NCBI GenBank assembly: GCA_016191115.1
Contig: JACPPG010000040.1
Location: forward strand, 23,136 to 87,135
Origin: Planctomycetia bacterium
Lineage (GTDB): Bacteria; Planctomycetota; Planctomycetia; Pirellulales; JACPPG01
Reading direction: 5' to 3'
DNA: 64,000 nt
Made by a program: the position numbers and the translations under genes. Shown piece after piece: positions 46,025 through 56,970 of the stretch; within the stretch, counting starts at the first letter, position 1; the number at the start of each line of letters is the position of its first letter. The notes under the pieces are model-generated. The model saw only the letters and a list, made by a program, of their open reading frames with translations. It was not told the origin of the DNA and searched no databases.

Positions 46025-46227
46025 CGCGCCGGCCCAAACCAAGCGTCTGCTTGAACGTAGCTTACAACCCGCCGCGCCACAACGAGCCGCATACCCGCTG
46101 CAACCGGGCCCGGCCGGAACAAGCGCCCCATCCTGCCGGCGACGCAAAGAATAGGCGACCTTTCGGTTGAGGCCGGCAAGAACGTTACTAGAATGAGTCT
46201 CGGACAGGGCGCTAGGGAGGCCGATTC

Positions 46228-47406
46228 ATGGCCGAACCAACGAAGCGTGCGTGGGCGTCGTATCTGACCGCGGCGGCCAGCGTCGTCGCCGCGGTGCTCT
46301 CGCGGATGGCGCTTGACCCGTATCTCGGGGAGCGCCAGCCCTTTGTGACGTTTTTCGCCGCCGTGATCTTCACGGCCTGGTACTGCGGCACCGGCCCGTC
46401 GCTGGCAACCTTGCTGCTGAGCTTTCCAATCGTGGCGTGGCTTTTCATGACTCCGCGGTACTCGCTCCTGATCGCCGAGTTGCACCACCAGATTGCCACG
46501 GCCGCGTACCTCGGGCTTGGTTTGGCGGTCGTCGGATTTGGCGCAGGCCTGCGCCGCGCCCGCGATCGGGCGGAGCGCGCGACCACGCTCTACGACGCCC
46601 ACACCCGCGAGATCACGGGCGAGCGAAAGCGCCTGCAGACCGAACTCGACCAACTCCACCGGGACCTGTGCGAGGTCGATCAGCGCAAGGAGGAGTTCCT
46701 GGCGCTGATGGCCGCGGAGCTTCGCCGTCCGCTCGTGCCCATCGCCAGCGCCGCTTCGTTCCACAGCATTGCCACCACCGCCTCGGAGATGGAGTCGGCG
46801 ATGGACATCGTCAAACGCGAGATGACGCAGCTCGGCCGGCTGATGGAAGACTTGCTCGATGTGTTTCGCAACGCTCCGGGACACGTCGACCTGCACCGCG
46901 AACGCATCGATCTGGTGCCCGCGGTGTGTCGGGCCGTCGATTCCGTGCGCTCTTTGGTGCGCGAAACGGGGCGCGAGCTTACGGTCTCGGTCGCGAAGGC
47001 CCCGCTGTGGCTTTCCGGCGACGCCGCCCATCTCGAGCGGGTGGTCTACAACCTGCTCGTGAACGCCGTCCGCTGCACCCCGCCCCGCGGTCAGATTACG
47101 ATCACTGCCAGACGCCAAGGCGAGCACGTCCTCGTCAAGGTCAAGGACACCGGCGTCGGACTGGCGCCCGAGGCCATCGCCCACGTCTTCGAGCCCTTCG
47201 GCCGCACCGATGAGTCGTTCGCCGCCCAGCGCGGCTGGTTCCGCATCGGCCTGACGGCCGTCCAGCGCATCGTCGAGATGCACGAAGGCTCGGTCACCGT
47301 CACCAGCGACGGTCCGGGGCACGGCACCGAGTTCGTCGTCCGCCTGGCCAGCCTCGACGCGCTACAGGCCCCAGAAACCGACACGAGAGTGGCTTCCGTC
47401 GAGTAG
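46228..47406 (+). CDS. Degenerate sensor histidine kinase (no phosphoacceptor His)
   Basis: 392 residues; the first ~110 have four hydrophobic segments of the DUF4118 (KdpD-like) type (TFFAAVIFTAWYCGTGPSLA, LATLLLSFPIVAWLFM). The HisKA segment EEFLALMAAELRRPLVPIAS has Ala163 (GCG) where the family has the phosphorylated His (normally SHELRNPL). The N box is VVYNLLVNAVRCTPP and G1 is VKVKDTGVGLAPE, but the G2 box reads GWFRIGL instead of GxGxGL. So it likely cannot autophosphorylate in the usual way; a regulator of another kinase, or a dying gene, is possible. GGGAGG precedes the ATG. Confidence 0.82.
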   Translation: MAEPTKRAWASYLTAAASVVAAVLSRMALDPYLGERQPFVTFFAAVIFTAWYCGTGPSLATLLLSFPIVAWLFMTPRYSLLIAELHHQIATAAYLGLGLAVVGFGAGLRRARDRAERATTLYDAHTREITGERKRLQTELDQLHRDLCEVDQRKEEFLALMAAELRRPLVPIASAASFHSIATTASEMESAMDIVKREMTQLGRLMEDLLDVFRNAPGHVDLHRERIDLVPAVCRAVDSVRSLVRETGRELTVSVAKAPLWLSGDAAHLERVVYNLLVNAVRCTPPRGQITITARRQGEHVLVKVKDTGVGLAPEAIAHVFEPFGRTDESFAAQRGWFRIGLTAVQRIVEMHEGSVTVTSDGPGHGTEFVVRLASLDALQAPETDTRVASVE

Positions 47407-47597
47407 CGCGGCCGAGCCCGTTTCCTGGCCACTTTCGGTCATTCGGATTTCGGATTTCTTTCGGCATTTCGATTTCGACATTCGTTGTTCGCCCCTTGGT
47501 CGCTAGTCCGCTTTGTTGTTGAGCCCCACCCGGGCCGGGGTACAATTGCAGGGTCGGCGGCGCGCTTTCCACGTCTCCAGTCGCAGGACAATTTCGT

Positions 47598-49325
<1,728 letters not shown>

Positions 49326-49418
49326 TGAATGCGGAATGATGAATGGAAGAGAAAACAAAACGTGGCCCGTAGTTGGCATTCATCATTCATCATTGATTCC
49401 TACTGCCTACTTCCCCCC
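49326..49418. repeat. Short palindromic spacer (TGATGAATG type)
   Basis: Inverted arms around AATGATGAATGCGGAATGAT and CATTCATCATTCATCATTG, forming a long imperfect hairpin between two same-strand genes. It contains no gene. It may allow readthrough while stabilising the upstream message. Confidence 0.5.
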
Positions 49419-50405
49419 ATGCACGCTGTCCAATTCAAATCGTTTGGCTCCCCGACCGAAGTGGCCGAGTGCGTCGAGCTCGCGGATCCCGGGCCGCTCG
49501 CCGCGGATCAGGCGCTTTTGGCGGTCGAGGCCACGCCGATCAATCCCTCCGACGTGCTGACGCTCACCGGCCAGTACGGCACGCTGCCCAGGCTGCCCGC
49601 CACGCCGGGGAACGAAGGCGTGGGCCGGGTGCTGGCCGTCGGCAGCGACGTGAAGAACGTCCGCGTGGGCGACGTCGTGCTCCTCCCGGTCGGCACCGGT
49701 ACGTGGCGGGAGAAGATTGCGGCGCCGGCCGCGCGGCTGATCCCGCTGCCCACTAGCGCCGACAAGCTGCAACTGGCGATGCTGGCGATCAACCCGCCGA
49801 CGGCCTATCTGCTTTTGCGCGACGTGGTCGAGCTGAAACCCGGCGACTGGGTCGTCCAGAACGCGGCTAATTCCGGAGTAGGTTCGTACCTCATCGCGCT
49901 GGCGAAGCTGCGCGGCATCCGCACGGTGAACGTCGTGCGGCGCGAGTCGCTCGTCGAGCCGCTACGGGCCGCCGGGGCGGACGCGGTGGTGGTCGACGGC
50001 GACGATCTTGCCAAGCGCGTCGCGCAGGCCACGGCCAAGGCTCCGATCCGGCTGGCGATCGACGCCATCGGCGGCGAATCGACGATGCGCCTCGCCCAGT
50101 GCGTCGCGCCCGGCGGAACGATCGCCAACTACGGGGCGCTTTCGGGCCAGGCCTGCCGCGTGGCTCCGCAGGACCTGATCTTTCGCCAGGTGACGCTGCG
50201 CGGCTTCTGGCTCACCAAGTGGTTTACGAGCGCCACGCCAGCCGACCAGCAGGCGGTGTTCGGCGAACTGGTAAAGCTGATGGTCGACGGCACGCTTCGC
50301 ACCCGTATCGAGGCGACGTACCCGTTCGCGAAGATCAAAGAGGCGCTCGCCCACGCCATGCGGCCGGGGCGCGATGGGAAGATTCTATTGGTGGCGGCGA
50401 CGTGA
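49419..50405 (+). CDS. MDR-family quinone/enoyl-thioester reductase-like oxidoreductase
   Basis: 328 residues from ATG 49419. GroES-like N-terminus (VEATPINPSDVLTLTGQYGT, PGNEGVGRVLAVGSDVKNVR) and a Rossmann domain (VVQNAANSGVGSYLIALAKL). It lacks the zinc-site Cys/His of alcohol dehydrogenases, and the NSGVG loop with the SPxD-like INPSD and Tyr-like NAANSG segments resembles MECR/ETR1-type trans-2-enoyl reductases. The product is probably an NADPH-dependent reductase of a thioester or quinone. Its stop overlaps the GTG of the next gene by 3 bases, so the two are coupled. Confidence 0.87.
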   Translation: MHAVQFKSFGSPTEVAECVELADPGPLAADQALLAVEATPINPSDVLTLTGQYGTLPRLPATPGNEGVGRVLAVGSDVKNVRVGDVVLLPVGTGTWREKIAAPAARLIPLPTSADKLQLAMLAINPPTAYLLLRDVVELKPGDWVVQNAANSGVGSYLIALAKLRGIRTVNVVRRESLVEPLRAAGADAVVVDGDDLAKRVAQATAKAPIRLAIDAIGGESTMRLAQCVAPGGTIANYGALSGQACRVAPQDLIFRQVTLRGFWLTKWFTSATPADQQAVFGELVKLMVDGTLRTRIEATYPFAKIKEALAHAMRPGRDGKILLVAAT

Positions 50406-50803
50406 ACGCCCTTCGCACGCTCGCGGTCATCGTCTGGGCCTCGCCGGCAAGCCTGCTGGGCGTCAGCATCGGCGTCGTCGGATTGGCAACCGGCGGAGGA
50501 GTGGCGCGACATGGCCGGGTGCTCGAGTTCTGGGGCGGGGCCGTCCGCTGGTTTCTCGTCCACCACACGCTGAGTGACTTTGGAGCGTCGGCAATGACGC
50601 TGGGGCACGTCGTTTTGGGAGTCTCCAAAGAAGCCCTTGCCGTGTCGCGCAAGCATGAACTTGTGCACGTCGCACAGTACGAACGCTGGGGACCGGCCTT
50701 CATCCCCGCGTATCTTCTGTGCGCGCTTGTGCTGTGGCTTCGAGGCAGACGGCCCTATTGGGACAACCCGTTCGAACGAGAAGCGTATCGGCGTACGAGG
50801 TAG
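50402..50803 (+). CDS. Small membrane protein with an HExxH motif
   Basis: 133 residues from GTG 50402, which overlaps the stop of the upstream reductase. Two hydrophobic segments (LAVIVWASPASLLGVSIGVV and FIPAYLLCALVLWLRG) flank a short loop carrying SRKHELVHVAQYERWGPAFI, a HExxH (HELVH) metal-binding pattern. That could be a zinc-peptidase-like site, but the protein is short and no third ligand is evident. Function unknown; annotated proteins of this type are usually called membrane protein. Confidence 0.6.
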   Translation: MNALRTLAVIVWASPASLLGVSIGVVGLATGGGVARHGRVLEFWGGAVRWFLVHHTLSDFGASAMTLGHVVLGVSKEALAVSRKHELVHVAQYERWGPAFIPAYLLCALVLWLRGRRPYWDNPFEREAYRRTR

Positions 50804-50852
50804 CGACGGGCGGTTCGCGCATGCCCGTTCGCGCCTCAGCGGAGACGGAGAT

Positions 50853-51356
50853 ATGGCAGTCGCGGTCGAACCGATGGAGCCCGATGATTGGCCGTCCGTC
50901 CGCGCTATTTATCTGGCGGGGATCGCAACCGGACAGGCGACGTTTGAGACCACGGCGCCTGACGATTGGCAGCAGTGGAGCGCCGGCAAGCGGCCCGACT
51001 GCCGGCTGGTGGCTCGCGACGGTCAAGGCGTCGTCGGCGGGGCCGCCCTTTCGCCCGTGTCGAAGCGGGCCGTCTACGCGGGCGTGGCCGAGGCGAGCGT
51101 CTACGTCGCCGAAGAAGTGCGAGGACAGGGCATCGGCGGCGCCCTCCTGGCCGCGTTAATCGCCGCGTCGGAAGCTGCCGGCGTGTGGACGCTGCAGGCG
51201 GCGATTTTTCCTGAAAACGCCGCCAGCCTGGCGCTCGTCAAGCGGCACGGCTTCCGGGAGGTCGGCGTCCGCCGCCGCATCGCCCAGCACCATGGCACGT
51301 GGCGCGACGTGATACTGCTCGAGCGGCGGAGCGACGTGGTAGGCAACGGCGATTAG
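50853..51356 (+). CDS. GNAT family N-acetyltransferase (phosphinothricin-acetyltransferase-like)
   Basis: 167 residues from ATG 50853. The GNAT fold of the Pat/Bar type is complete: EPMEPDDWPSVRAIYLAGIA, QATFETTAPDDWQQWSAGKR, AEASVYVAEEVRGQGIGGAL (CoA-binding VRGQGIG) and a C-terminal FPENAASLALVKRHGFREVG, then TWRDVILLERR. It would acetylate a small amine such as phosphinothricin or methionine sulfoximine, or an amino acid. ATG with GGAGA upstream; the preceding gene ends 49 bp earlier on the same strand. Convergent with the next cytochrome gene. Confidence 0.92.
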   Translation: MAVAVEPMEPDDWPSVRAIYLAGIATGQATFETTAPDDWQQWSAGKRPDCRLVARDGQGVVGGAALSPVSKRAVYAGVAEASVYVAEEVRGQGIGGALLAALIAASEAAGVWTLQAAIFPENAASLALVKRHGFREVGVRRRIAQHHGTWRDVILLERRSDVVGNGD

Positions 51357-51361
51357 CGCGC

Positions 51362-54300
51362 CTACTTCAGCGTCTTCAGCCAGGCCATGAGGTCGCTGAG
51401 TTCCTGCTCCGTCAGAACGCGATCCAGCCCCTGGGGCATGATCGATTGCCGGCTGGGCGCCAGTTCGTCGATGTCCGCCCGGTCGATGCGGACCTCGGTC
51501 CGCTCCGGTGTCACGAGATAGATCGCCGCGCTGGTTTCGCGGCTTACAACCCCTGTGTGCGCCTGGCCCGACCGTGTCGCTACGGCGACGCTTTCGTATC
51601 CCCTGGCGAGCGAGGCGCTCGGCGCGAGGATCGATTCGGCCAGGTCGCGCGCCGTGCGAATCTCGCCGATCTTCGACAGGTCGGGGCCGATCTTGCCCCC
51701 TTCGGCGCCCACGCGATGGCAGGCGCCGCAGGCGGCCTTGGCGCCAAAGAAGATGACGCGGCCCCGGTCAGGCGCGCCCTCGTCGACCCGCGCGGCAAGC
51801 GCCGCCACTTGCGCGGCCTGCTGCGATTGCGCGGCGGTCAGACGGGCGATGAGTGGCGTAGCGGCTTGCCGCGCCTCCGGCCCGAATCGATCGAGCAGCT
51901 TGGCAAGCTCGTCGGCCGATTGCCCGTCGGCGCCGGGGGACAGCCGGAGCGATTCGACCAATCGCAGCCCGATCGCGCCGTCGGTGCAATCGCGGAACGC
52001 CCTTAGCAAGGGTGGCAGCTCGAGCGGCCCGGCGAGCGCCACCAGGTGCGCGAGCTCGGCCAATTGCTCGCCGGAAAGCGCTGCCGCGCCGAGTGCCGCG
52101 GCCGCGATCATGCGCCGCAGCGCCGGCGCGTCGGCCGTGGCGACCTGCTCGGTCAAAAGCGCAAACGCGGCTGGCGAAATCGTACGACCGTGCCTGGCAG
52201 CGGCGGCCGCGGCCGCGACGCGAAGATCGTCGTCGCGGCCCTTCTCTTCCGCGATCGCGAGCAGCCGTTCGTCACACGCGGTGTCGCCTTTCTCGGCCGC
52301 GGCGATCACCGCCTGCCGCGATTCCTCGGCGTCGTCCGAATCGAGCCCGCGCCGGATCGCCGCCGTCCAGCGTGCCGGCACGTCCCGCACGTCGCTGCGG
52401 GCGATCACTTCCAAAAGCAGCAGCCGCGACGGCCTCGTCGCCAACGGATCCGCGAGGGCCTTGCCGATGAGGTCCTGAACCTCGGCATCGCCGGCGAACG
52501 CCAACAGCGCGCCACGCAGCAAGGCCGATCGTTCCTCCGAGAGGTCGGCGGCGCCAAGCCACTCGGCCAACAAGCCGACAATCTCGCCGGCCCAAGCCGG
52601 GTGGCGGGCGATCACGTCCATCGCCGACCGCTGAAGCGCCGTGTCGCCCGTGTCGAGGAGGCCGGTCACCTCGTCGCGCGCCAAGGCCCCCGAGTCCATC
52701 TGGTCGAGCGCGACAAGCGCCGCGCGGCGCACATCGGCGCTTGCCCCGGCGAGACCGGCCAGCGTGCCCTCGCGATCGTTGATTTCGATCAAAGCGTAAA
52801 TCGCTGCGTGCTCGACGAAACGGTCCCCGCCGCGGCGCAACGAATCAAGTAGCGCCGGCACCGCACGGGCGTGTCGTAGCCGCCCGAGCGCCGTGGCCGC
52901 TTCGCGGCGGACTTGCGGCTCGTCCGTGACAACCATCGCGCGCAGCGTCTCTTGTGCCATCGGGTCGCGCAGCGAGCCAGCGCAATATGCGGCCGCCTGC
53001 CGCACGCCTGGGTCGGCGTCCTTGAGCGCCTGGCGGATCGCTGTTCGCGCCTTCGGACCGGCGATCCGCACTGCCGCCCATACAGCGTTCTGGCGAGCTG
53101 TAACACCACGGGCCGCGTCGTTTACGACCGCGTGAACTGCGACCGCGCCATCATGGCCACGTGCGCCAAGCTCCTCGATCGCGCGGTCGCGAACAGCCGG
53201 CCGAGGATCGTCGAGCCGTGCGGCCAGTTCGTCGGCCGTGGCGTCGCCCCAGGCCAGCGCCAGCCCGCGCGCGTCGGCCGGGCGTGGCCCGCCGGTGCGC
53301 CGCACGCGGTAGATCGCCCCGCCGATCTCGGGCTTGGCTACCTGGGACGTCGGGCAGCCGATACGGAACCAGCCCCCGGTGTCGACCACCAGCAAGCTGC
53401 CGTCGGCGTCCTCAAGGACGTCGGTTGGATGAAAATCGGCGTCCGAGGAGACCAAAAAGTCCTCGTCCCGCGAGCGGAACGTGGCCCCGGTCCGCTCGAG
53501 CGCGTGCCGCAGCACTTTGTGCGTGTTGAAGTGGACGCTGAAGAAGTTGTCGCGATAGCCGTCGCCGAACTCGCTGCCGCGATAGCGTCCCAATCCGCTC
53601 GGCGCCACTGTGCCATAGAGCGCGAGCGCCGGCAGGAAGTCGCCCGTCCGTTTGAACTCGGCAACGCTTGGGTGCTTGCGTGGGTAGACGCCACCATAGA
53701 CGAAGTGCATGAGCGCGTCGTGCCGCACGTCGTCGGGATTGTAGAAGGTCATCGTGCCGATCATGTCCCCTTCGTCGGTGAAGGCGACCTCGACGGGATT
53801 GTCCATGCCTCCGCCGCAGAAGACCTGCACGTCGCTGCCGTCGGCGCGGCAGGAAAACACCCGCGCGGCGAGCCCCTTGCTGATCTGGTTGCCCTCGGCA
53901 TCGACGAAGTTGTGTCCGTGCCGCCCGTCACACCAGTAGATGCGGCCCTCAGGCCCCAGAAAGCAGCCGTGGATGTCGGCGGCGTTTCCGATGAAGCCGA
54001 AGCGGCCGACGATCTGGTCGCGGCGGTCGGCCACGCCGTCGCCGTCGGTGTCCTCGAGCCGCCAGATGAAGGGCGGGCTGGCGACGTAGAGCGCGCCGCG
54101 GTGCGCAAGCGCCCCCATGGGGAACGTCATCTTGTCGGCGAACACCGTGCTTCGGTCGAATTGCCCGTCGCCGTCGGTGTCCTCCAGCATGCGGACGCAA
54201 TTCGGGAGCTTTTCCAAGAGCTCCTCGGCCGGAAAATTCACGCCGGCGTTGTCGGCCACGAACAGCCGCCCGCGCTCGTCGAAGCCGGCCATGACCGGGT

Positions 54301-54469
54301 GCTCGACCAAGGGGAGCCCAGCGACGAGCTGCACTTCAAAGCCGGGGGGAACGCGGATGGTGGTGCGCCAGTCACTCCCAGTCGGGGCATCGTCATCGGC
54401 GATGGACCGAGCGGCCGGAGTCCCAAGCAGCGCAAGCACGCAGATGGCAAGCTTGTGACGGCGCGTCAT
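51362..54469 (-). CDS. PVC-type heme-binding protein with beta-propeller and HEAT repeats (second member)
   Basis: 1,035 residues from ATG 54469; the frame continues to 54619 through repeat copy E. A signal peptide (LAICVLALLGTPAARSIADD) precedes a dehydrogenase-type propeller (VPPGFEVQLVAGLPLVEHPV, MLEDTDGDGQFDRSTVFADK). Helical HEAT-like repeats fill about 480-880, with a heme c site near residue 920 (ACGACHRVGAEGGKIGPDLS), ending LAPSRQSIMPQGLDRVLTEQ. It is the paralogue of 11459-14410 with the same order of parts, and is presumably an exported redox protein acting on an unknown carbohydrate. Confidence 0.9.
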   Translation of the reverse strand: MTRRHKLAICVLALLGTPAARSIADDDAPTGSDWRTTIRVPPGFEVQLVAGLPLVEHPVMAGFDERGRLFVADNAGVNFPAEELLEKLPNCVRMLEDTDGDGQFDRSTVFADKMTFPMGALAHRGALYVASPPFIWRLEDTDGDGVADRRDQIVGRFGFIGNAADIHGCFLGPEGRIYWCDGRHGHNFVDAEGNQISKGLAARVFSCRADGSDVQVFCGGGMDNPVEVAFTDEGDMIGTMTFYNPDDVRHDALMHFVYGGVYPRKHPSVAEFKRTGDFLPALALYGTVAPSGLGRYRGSEFGDGYRDNFFSVHFNTHKVLRHALERTGATFRSRDEDFLVSSDADFHPTDVLEDADGSLLVVDTGGWFRIGCPTSQVAKPEIGGAIYRVRRTGGPRPADARGLALAWGDATADELAARLDDPRPAVRDRAIEELGARGHDGAVAVHAVVNDAARGVTARQNAVWAAVRIAGPKARTAIRQALKDADPGVRQAAAYCAGSLRDPMAQETLRAMVVTDEPQVRREAATALGRLRHARAVPALLDSLRRGGDRFVEHAAIYALIEINDREGTLAGLAGASADVRRAALVALDQMDSGALARDEVTGLLDTGDTALQRSAMDVIARHPAWAGEIVGLLAEWLGAADLSEERSALLRGALLAFAGDAEVQDLIGKALADPLATRPSRLLLLEVIARSDVRDVPARWTAAIRRGLDSDDAEESRQAVIAAAEKGDTACDERLLAIAEEKGRDDDLRVAAAAAAARHGRTISPAAFALLTEQVATADAPALRRMIAAAALGAAALSGEQLAELAHLVALAGPLELPPLLRAFRDCTDGAIGLRLVESLRLSPGADGQSADELAKLLDRFGPEARQAATPLIARLTAAQSQQAAQVAALAARVDEGAPDRGRVIFFGAKAACGACHRVGAEGGKIGPDLSKIGEIRTARDLAESILAPSASLARGYESVAVATRSGQAHTGVVSRETSAAIYLVTPERTEVRIDRADIDELAPSRQSIMPQGLDRVLTEQELSDLMAWLKTLK

Positions 54470-54551
54470 GGACCCTCCGGCAAATGGCGACATATCGCCG
54501 TACAGTGTAACCGGAGGGGGTCGGGCGTGCACACCGCACGGGTCCCGCGGC

Positions 54552-54689
54552 AGGGTCATTCTGTTTTTCAAAATGGCGAGGCGGGAAAATGGGACTGGCT
54601 CCGAGCACAAACAGCGCAAGCCCTTTCATACCAACGCTGCGTCTCGGTGCCTGTCCCACTTTCCCGCCGGTGCGCCGCCGGCAAGCTTG
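54552..54689 (-). mobile_element. 155-bp dispersed repeat, copy E
   Basis: Inverted orientation, starting AGGGTCATTCTGTTTTTCAA with one base change in the end (GGTC for GGCC). Arms GGCGGGAAAATGGGACTGGC and GCCTGTCCCACTTTCCCGCC present; the far end reads AAGCTTGCGCTGGCGG. It lies 83 bp upstream of the PVC-cytochrome start, between it and the response-regulator gene. Confidence 0.85.
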
Positions 54690-54717
54690 CGCTGGCGGCC
54701 GTCTGCTGCCCGCTTCT

Positions 54718-55161
54718 TTACGCCGGCACGGGCAGGTGCAGCACTTCGTGGATCGCGCGGATCAGGTCCTCGGCCGCGAAGGGCTTGGTGAGAATCCGCG
54801 CCACGCCAAGCTGCTGCACCTTGTGGTGCGTCTCGCGATCCGTCAGGCCGGTGATGACGATGACGGGAATGTCGGCGAGGTCAGGGTTGTGGTTCAGCCC
54901 GTCCACCACGTCCTCGCCTTGCCCCATCGGCATCCGCAAATCGGTGACGACGACGTCGGGCATCCACTCGACGGCCAGCCGGTAGCCGTGGCTGCCGTTG
55001 TAGGCCTCGAGCAGTTTGACCCCGCTCGCGTGACACTTGCGGCGAATGCCACTGCACAGGCTTGCATCATCGTCGATCAAGAGCACCGTGAGCGGCCGGC
55101 CATCCGTCGATTGAGACTGACCGATGATCCCCGCCGCGGCCGAATCCTCACAAGCGCGCAA
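54718..55161 (-). CDS. CheY-like response regulator receiver protein
   Basis: Up to 147 residues; the start is likely TTG at 55161 or an internal GTG near the receiver domain. It is one receiver domain without output: LLIDDDASLCSGIRRKCHAS (acidic pocket), PDVVVTDLRMPMGQGEDVVD (phospho-Asp), VIVITGLTDRETHHK (Thr) and ARILTKPFAAEDLIRAI (Lys). Stand-alone receivers act through protein partners. It lies 28 bp from the repeat copy E end; no kinase is adjacent, but two kinases (one intact, one degenerate) occur elsewhere in the window. Confidence 0.88.
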   Translation of the reverse strand: MRACEDSAAAGIIGQSQSTDGRPLTVLLIDDDASLCSGIRRKCHASGVKLLEAYNGSHGYRLAVEWMPDVVVTDLRMPMGQGEDVVDGLNHNPDLADIPVIVITGLTDRETHHKVQQLGVARILTKPFAAEDLIRAIHEVLHLPVPA

Positions 55162-55376
55162 GATGCACCTCCCCGCCGAAACGCGGTTGCAACGGTTTCC
55201 CCCCGGACCGCACAGCCGACGAATGTCAGGCGAGAGTCATGCGGTCCCAGACAATGCCATCGGAACCCTAGTTCACGATTCAACGGCAGGCAAATCGGGC
55301 CCATGAAAAAGGGAAGCTAGCCATTTATTCCCCGGTGATTCACCGGGGGCTAAGAACAATCGCCGGCTAAGACCAC

Positions 55377-56633
55377 TCACCGGGGGCTAAGAAGCGCGAT
55401 CCGATAGACCGCCTTGTCCGTGCGCAGAAAAATGGCCCCGTCGCTCGTGGCCAGGGAAGCCAGGGTGCGGCCGTCGACCTGATTGGCGGCCAGCTTCTTG
55501 GCCGACTTGCCGGCGGCCATGACGGTGGTGAGCCCCTCCTCGCTGGTGAAATAGATCCGGCCCTCGGCCGCCAGCGGCGACGCCGAGAAGCCGCCACCGA
55601 GCCGCAACTGCCAATGCGGATCGCCAGTCCGCGCGTCGACGCAGCTCGCCACCCCGAGGTCGCTTACCAGGTAAAGCTCGTCCCCGATCAATAGGGGTGA
55701 CGGGTTGTGCGGCGCTCCCCGCCTGAGCGTCCAGGCGGCGCCGGTGTCGGTGATATCTCCCTGCCCTCCGGTGCGGATCGCGTACAGGATCGGCGAGTCG
55801 TAGCCGGAGCTGACAAACAGCAGCCCGTGACCGAAGACCGGCCGGGGGACGACCGAGTAACCGTCGTAGCGGAACCGCCACAACTCGGCGCCTGTCGCGG
55901 GGTCGTAGCCGGCTACCTGGTCGCCGCCGGGGCTCACGACCTCGTCGGAGCCGCCGGAATTGATGACAAGGGGCGTGCAATATGCCATGCGGCCCTGACG
56001 GTCCATGCGCCAGCGAATTCGTCCCGTCTGCTTGTCCAGTGCCACGACGAATTGCTTGTCCGTTCCGTCGCAACTCAGAATCAGAAGGTCGCGCCACACG
56101 ACGGGCGAACCGGCCGGACCGTGACGGTGCTCGTACGCCAGCTCATTGGTGCGCCAGACGATCTCGCCGCGCGTCGACAGGCAGGCCGTGCCGTGGGCGC
56201 CGAAGTGCACGTACACACGATCACGCTCCAGCACCGGCGTCGGCGAGGCGTGGCTGTTCTTTGAGTTGATGCGTCCCAGGTCCGCCTTGCGGAAGACCTT
56301 CACGTCGTGGATGACCTCGCCTGTCTTGGCATCGAGGCACACGGCCCGCAGCGACCCTTCCTCCTCGATGGCGGTCGTGACCCACAACTGCCGGCCCTGG
56401 ATCGCGGGCGACGACCAGCCGAGGCCGGCGATGGGCGTTTTCCAGACGACGTTTTCCGTTTCGCTCCACTCCAGCGGTAGGCCGCGTTCCGCGGAGTGCC
56501 CCTGCCCGTCGGGGCCACGGAACTGCGGCCAATCGGCGGCGGAAGAAAGTAAACAGAAGGCGGTCGGCAGTAGGCAGCCGAGAGCCGGCAGAAGGCGGCG
56601 GGCAGCGGGCAGGGAATGCATCGCAGGGCTCAT
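55377..56633 (-). CDS. PQQ-like beta-propeller repeat protein
   Basis: 418 residues from ATG 56633. A signal peptide (RRLLPALGCLLPTAFCLLSS) is followed by AADWPQFRGPDGQGHSAERG, the usual start of the planctomycete PQQ-like family. Blades read PGWSSPAIQGRQLWVTT (GLGWSSPAIQGRQLWVTTAI), VYVHFGAHGTACLSTRGEIV and WRMDRQGRMAYCTPLVINSG, with repeated Trp-rich tryptophan-docking. No PQQ-ligand set can be seen, so it is a propeller scaffold rather than a proven dehydrogenase. The frame upstream to 56921 is repeat copy F. Confidence 0.88.
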   Translation of the reverse strand: MSPAMHSLPAARRLLPALGCLLPTAFCLLSSAADWPQFRGPDGQGHSAERGLPLEWSETENVVWKTPIAGLGWSSPAIQGRQLWVTTAIEEEGSLRAVCLDAKTGEVIHDVKVFRKADLGRINSKNSHASPTPVLERDRVYVHFGAHGTACLSTRGEIVWRTNELAYEHRHGPAGSPVVWRDLLILSCDGTDKQFVVALDKQTGRIRWRMDRQGRMAYCTPLVINSGGSDEVVSPGGDQVAGYDPATGAELWRFRYDGYSVVPRPVFGHGLLFVSSGYDSPILYAIRTGGQGDITDTGAAWTLRRGAPHNPSPLLIGDELYLVSDLGVASCVDARTGDPHWQLRLGGGFSASPLAAEGRIYFTSEEGLTTVMAAGKSAKKLAANQVDGRTLASLATSDGAIFLRTDKAVYRIALLSPR

Positions 56634-56711
56634 GCGGGGCGGGACATTGGGGCAAGGTGCATCATGCTCGCCTATCGGTGCGTCTCGTGCAAGACGAGTG
56701 GAGGGCGGGCC

Positions 56712-56866
56712 AGGGCCATTCTGTTTTTCAAAATGGCGAGGCGGGAAAATGGGACTGGCTCCGAGCATAAACAGCGCAAATCCTTTCAGACCAACGTCGC
56801 GTCTCGGTGCCTGTCCCACTTTCCCGCCGGTGCGCCGCCGGCAAGCTTGAATCTGTGAACGGCCCT
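56712..56866 (-). mobile_element. 155-bp dispersed repeat, copy F (full length)
   Basis: Complete copy in inverted orientation: it begins AGGGCCATTCTGTTTTTCAA and ends GATTCA-like ATCTGTGAACGGCCCT, giving the same terminal inverted repeats as copy C. GGGCGGGC occurs near both flanks, but it is not directly adjacent to both ends, so I do not claim a target duplication. Lies upstream of the PQQ-like gene. Confidence 0.9.
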
Positions 56867-56970
56867 GGGGGGCGGGCATTCCTCCCCGACTTCGCCCGCA
56901 CGCTTGCCGCTTAGCCTTCAAGCAGCGACGTTGTCAAGCGACATAACGGCGGGCCGGATGCCCACCGGAC

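Noticed and set aside
54470..54619. Longer N-terminus of the second PVC cytochrome
   Set aside because: Sequence is repeat copy E and precedes a clean signal peptide at 54469.
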